This document shows positions 5,617-5,666 of a stretch of DNA of 5,666 bases, piece after piece; position 1 is the first letter of the stretch; each line of letters opens with the position of its first letter. This DNA comes from CAZNLL01 sp964573885. GTDB taxonomy: Bacteria > Desulfobacterota > DSM-4660 > Desulfatiglandales > Desulfatiglandaceae. A program made the position numbers and the translations under genes. Where the stretch lies: assembly GCA_964573885.1 (NCBI GenBank), contig CAZNLL010000181.1, forward strand, positions 1-5,666, in the 5' to 3' direction. Below the pieces are notes generated by a model. The model was not told the origin of the DNA. It did no database searches and saw only the letters and a program-made list of their open reading frames with translations.

Positions 5617-5666
5617 CTATGACTTCAAATGCCGCTTTTAACGCTTTAAATCTGGAATTCACCAAT
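5594..5666 (-). CDS. C-terminal tail of an unidentified protein entering from the right edge
   Basis: Of the three minus-strand frames entering from the right edge, two hit stops within seven codons. The third reads 23 codons to a TAA at 5594-5596, giving LVNSRFKALKAAFEVIEGK then MPNS. The peptide looks like the end of an amphipathic helix with normal protein composition. It is too short to assign a family. If real, the gene lies upstream of the PEBP gene on the same strand, with 118 bases between the two coding sequences. Confidence 0.4.
   Translation of the reverse strand, partial: LVNSRFKALKAAFEVIEGKMPNS

Overview
The window is about 5.7 kb of bacterial chromosome with moderately GC-rich coding sequence. 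It holds four intact genes and two genes cut by the window edges, with no RNA gene, insertion sequence, CRISPR array or phage module. A membrane PAS-type sensor, a family 3 solute-binding protein, an AAA+/DUF4143 ATPase and a radical SAM enzyme together would suit an anaerobic Desulfobacterota-type (former Deltaproteobacteria) genome. That assignment is an impression from gene content, since no phylogenetic marker is present.

Left arm (1-2260, minus strand): a probable two-gene operon. A SigA/RpoD-like promoter at 2207-2235 precedes a short exported solute-binding protein (2177 to 1647) that has lobe I of the family 3 fold and apparently no lobe II. After 126 bases comes a sensor protein (1520 to the left edge) with about seven N-terminal membrane helices and two PAS domains. 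Its output domain lies outside the window. The pairing suggests the periplasmic protein supplies the signal that the sensor reads, but this is inference.

Centre (2178-2527): a 350-base gene-free stretch between divergent genes. It has a promoter facing each way, and each promoter is overlapped by an inverted repeat spaced about two helical turns (22-23 bp centre to centre). To its right lie an AAA_14/DUF4143 ATPase (2528-3841) and, after 107 bases, a COG1032-like radical SAM protein (3949-4824), both on the plus strand.

Right arm (4825-5666): a YbhB/YbcL-type PEBP-family protein (5475 to 4963, minus strand) converges on the radical SAM gene. The 138 bases between them contain a strong minus-strand intrinsic terminator plus two further small dyads. 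A 23-codon C-terminal tail of another minus-strand gene enters from the right edge.

Nothing here amounts to a clearly new multi-gene system. The points most worth following are the lobe-II-less binding protein next to the sensor, the radical SAM protein with CX4CX2C cluster spacing, and the dyads on the two divergent promoters.
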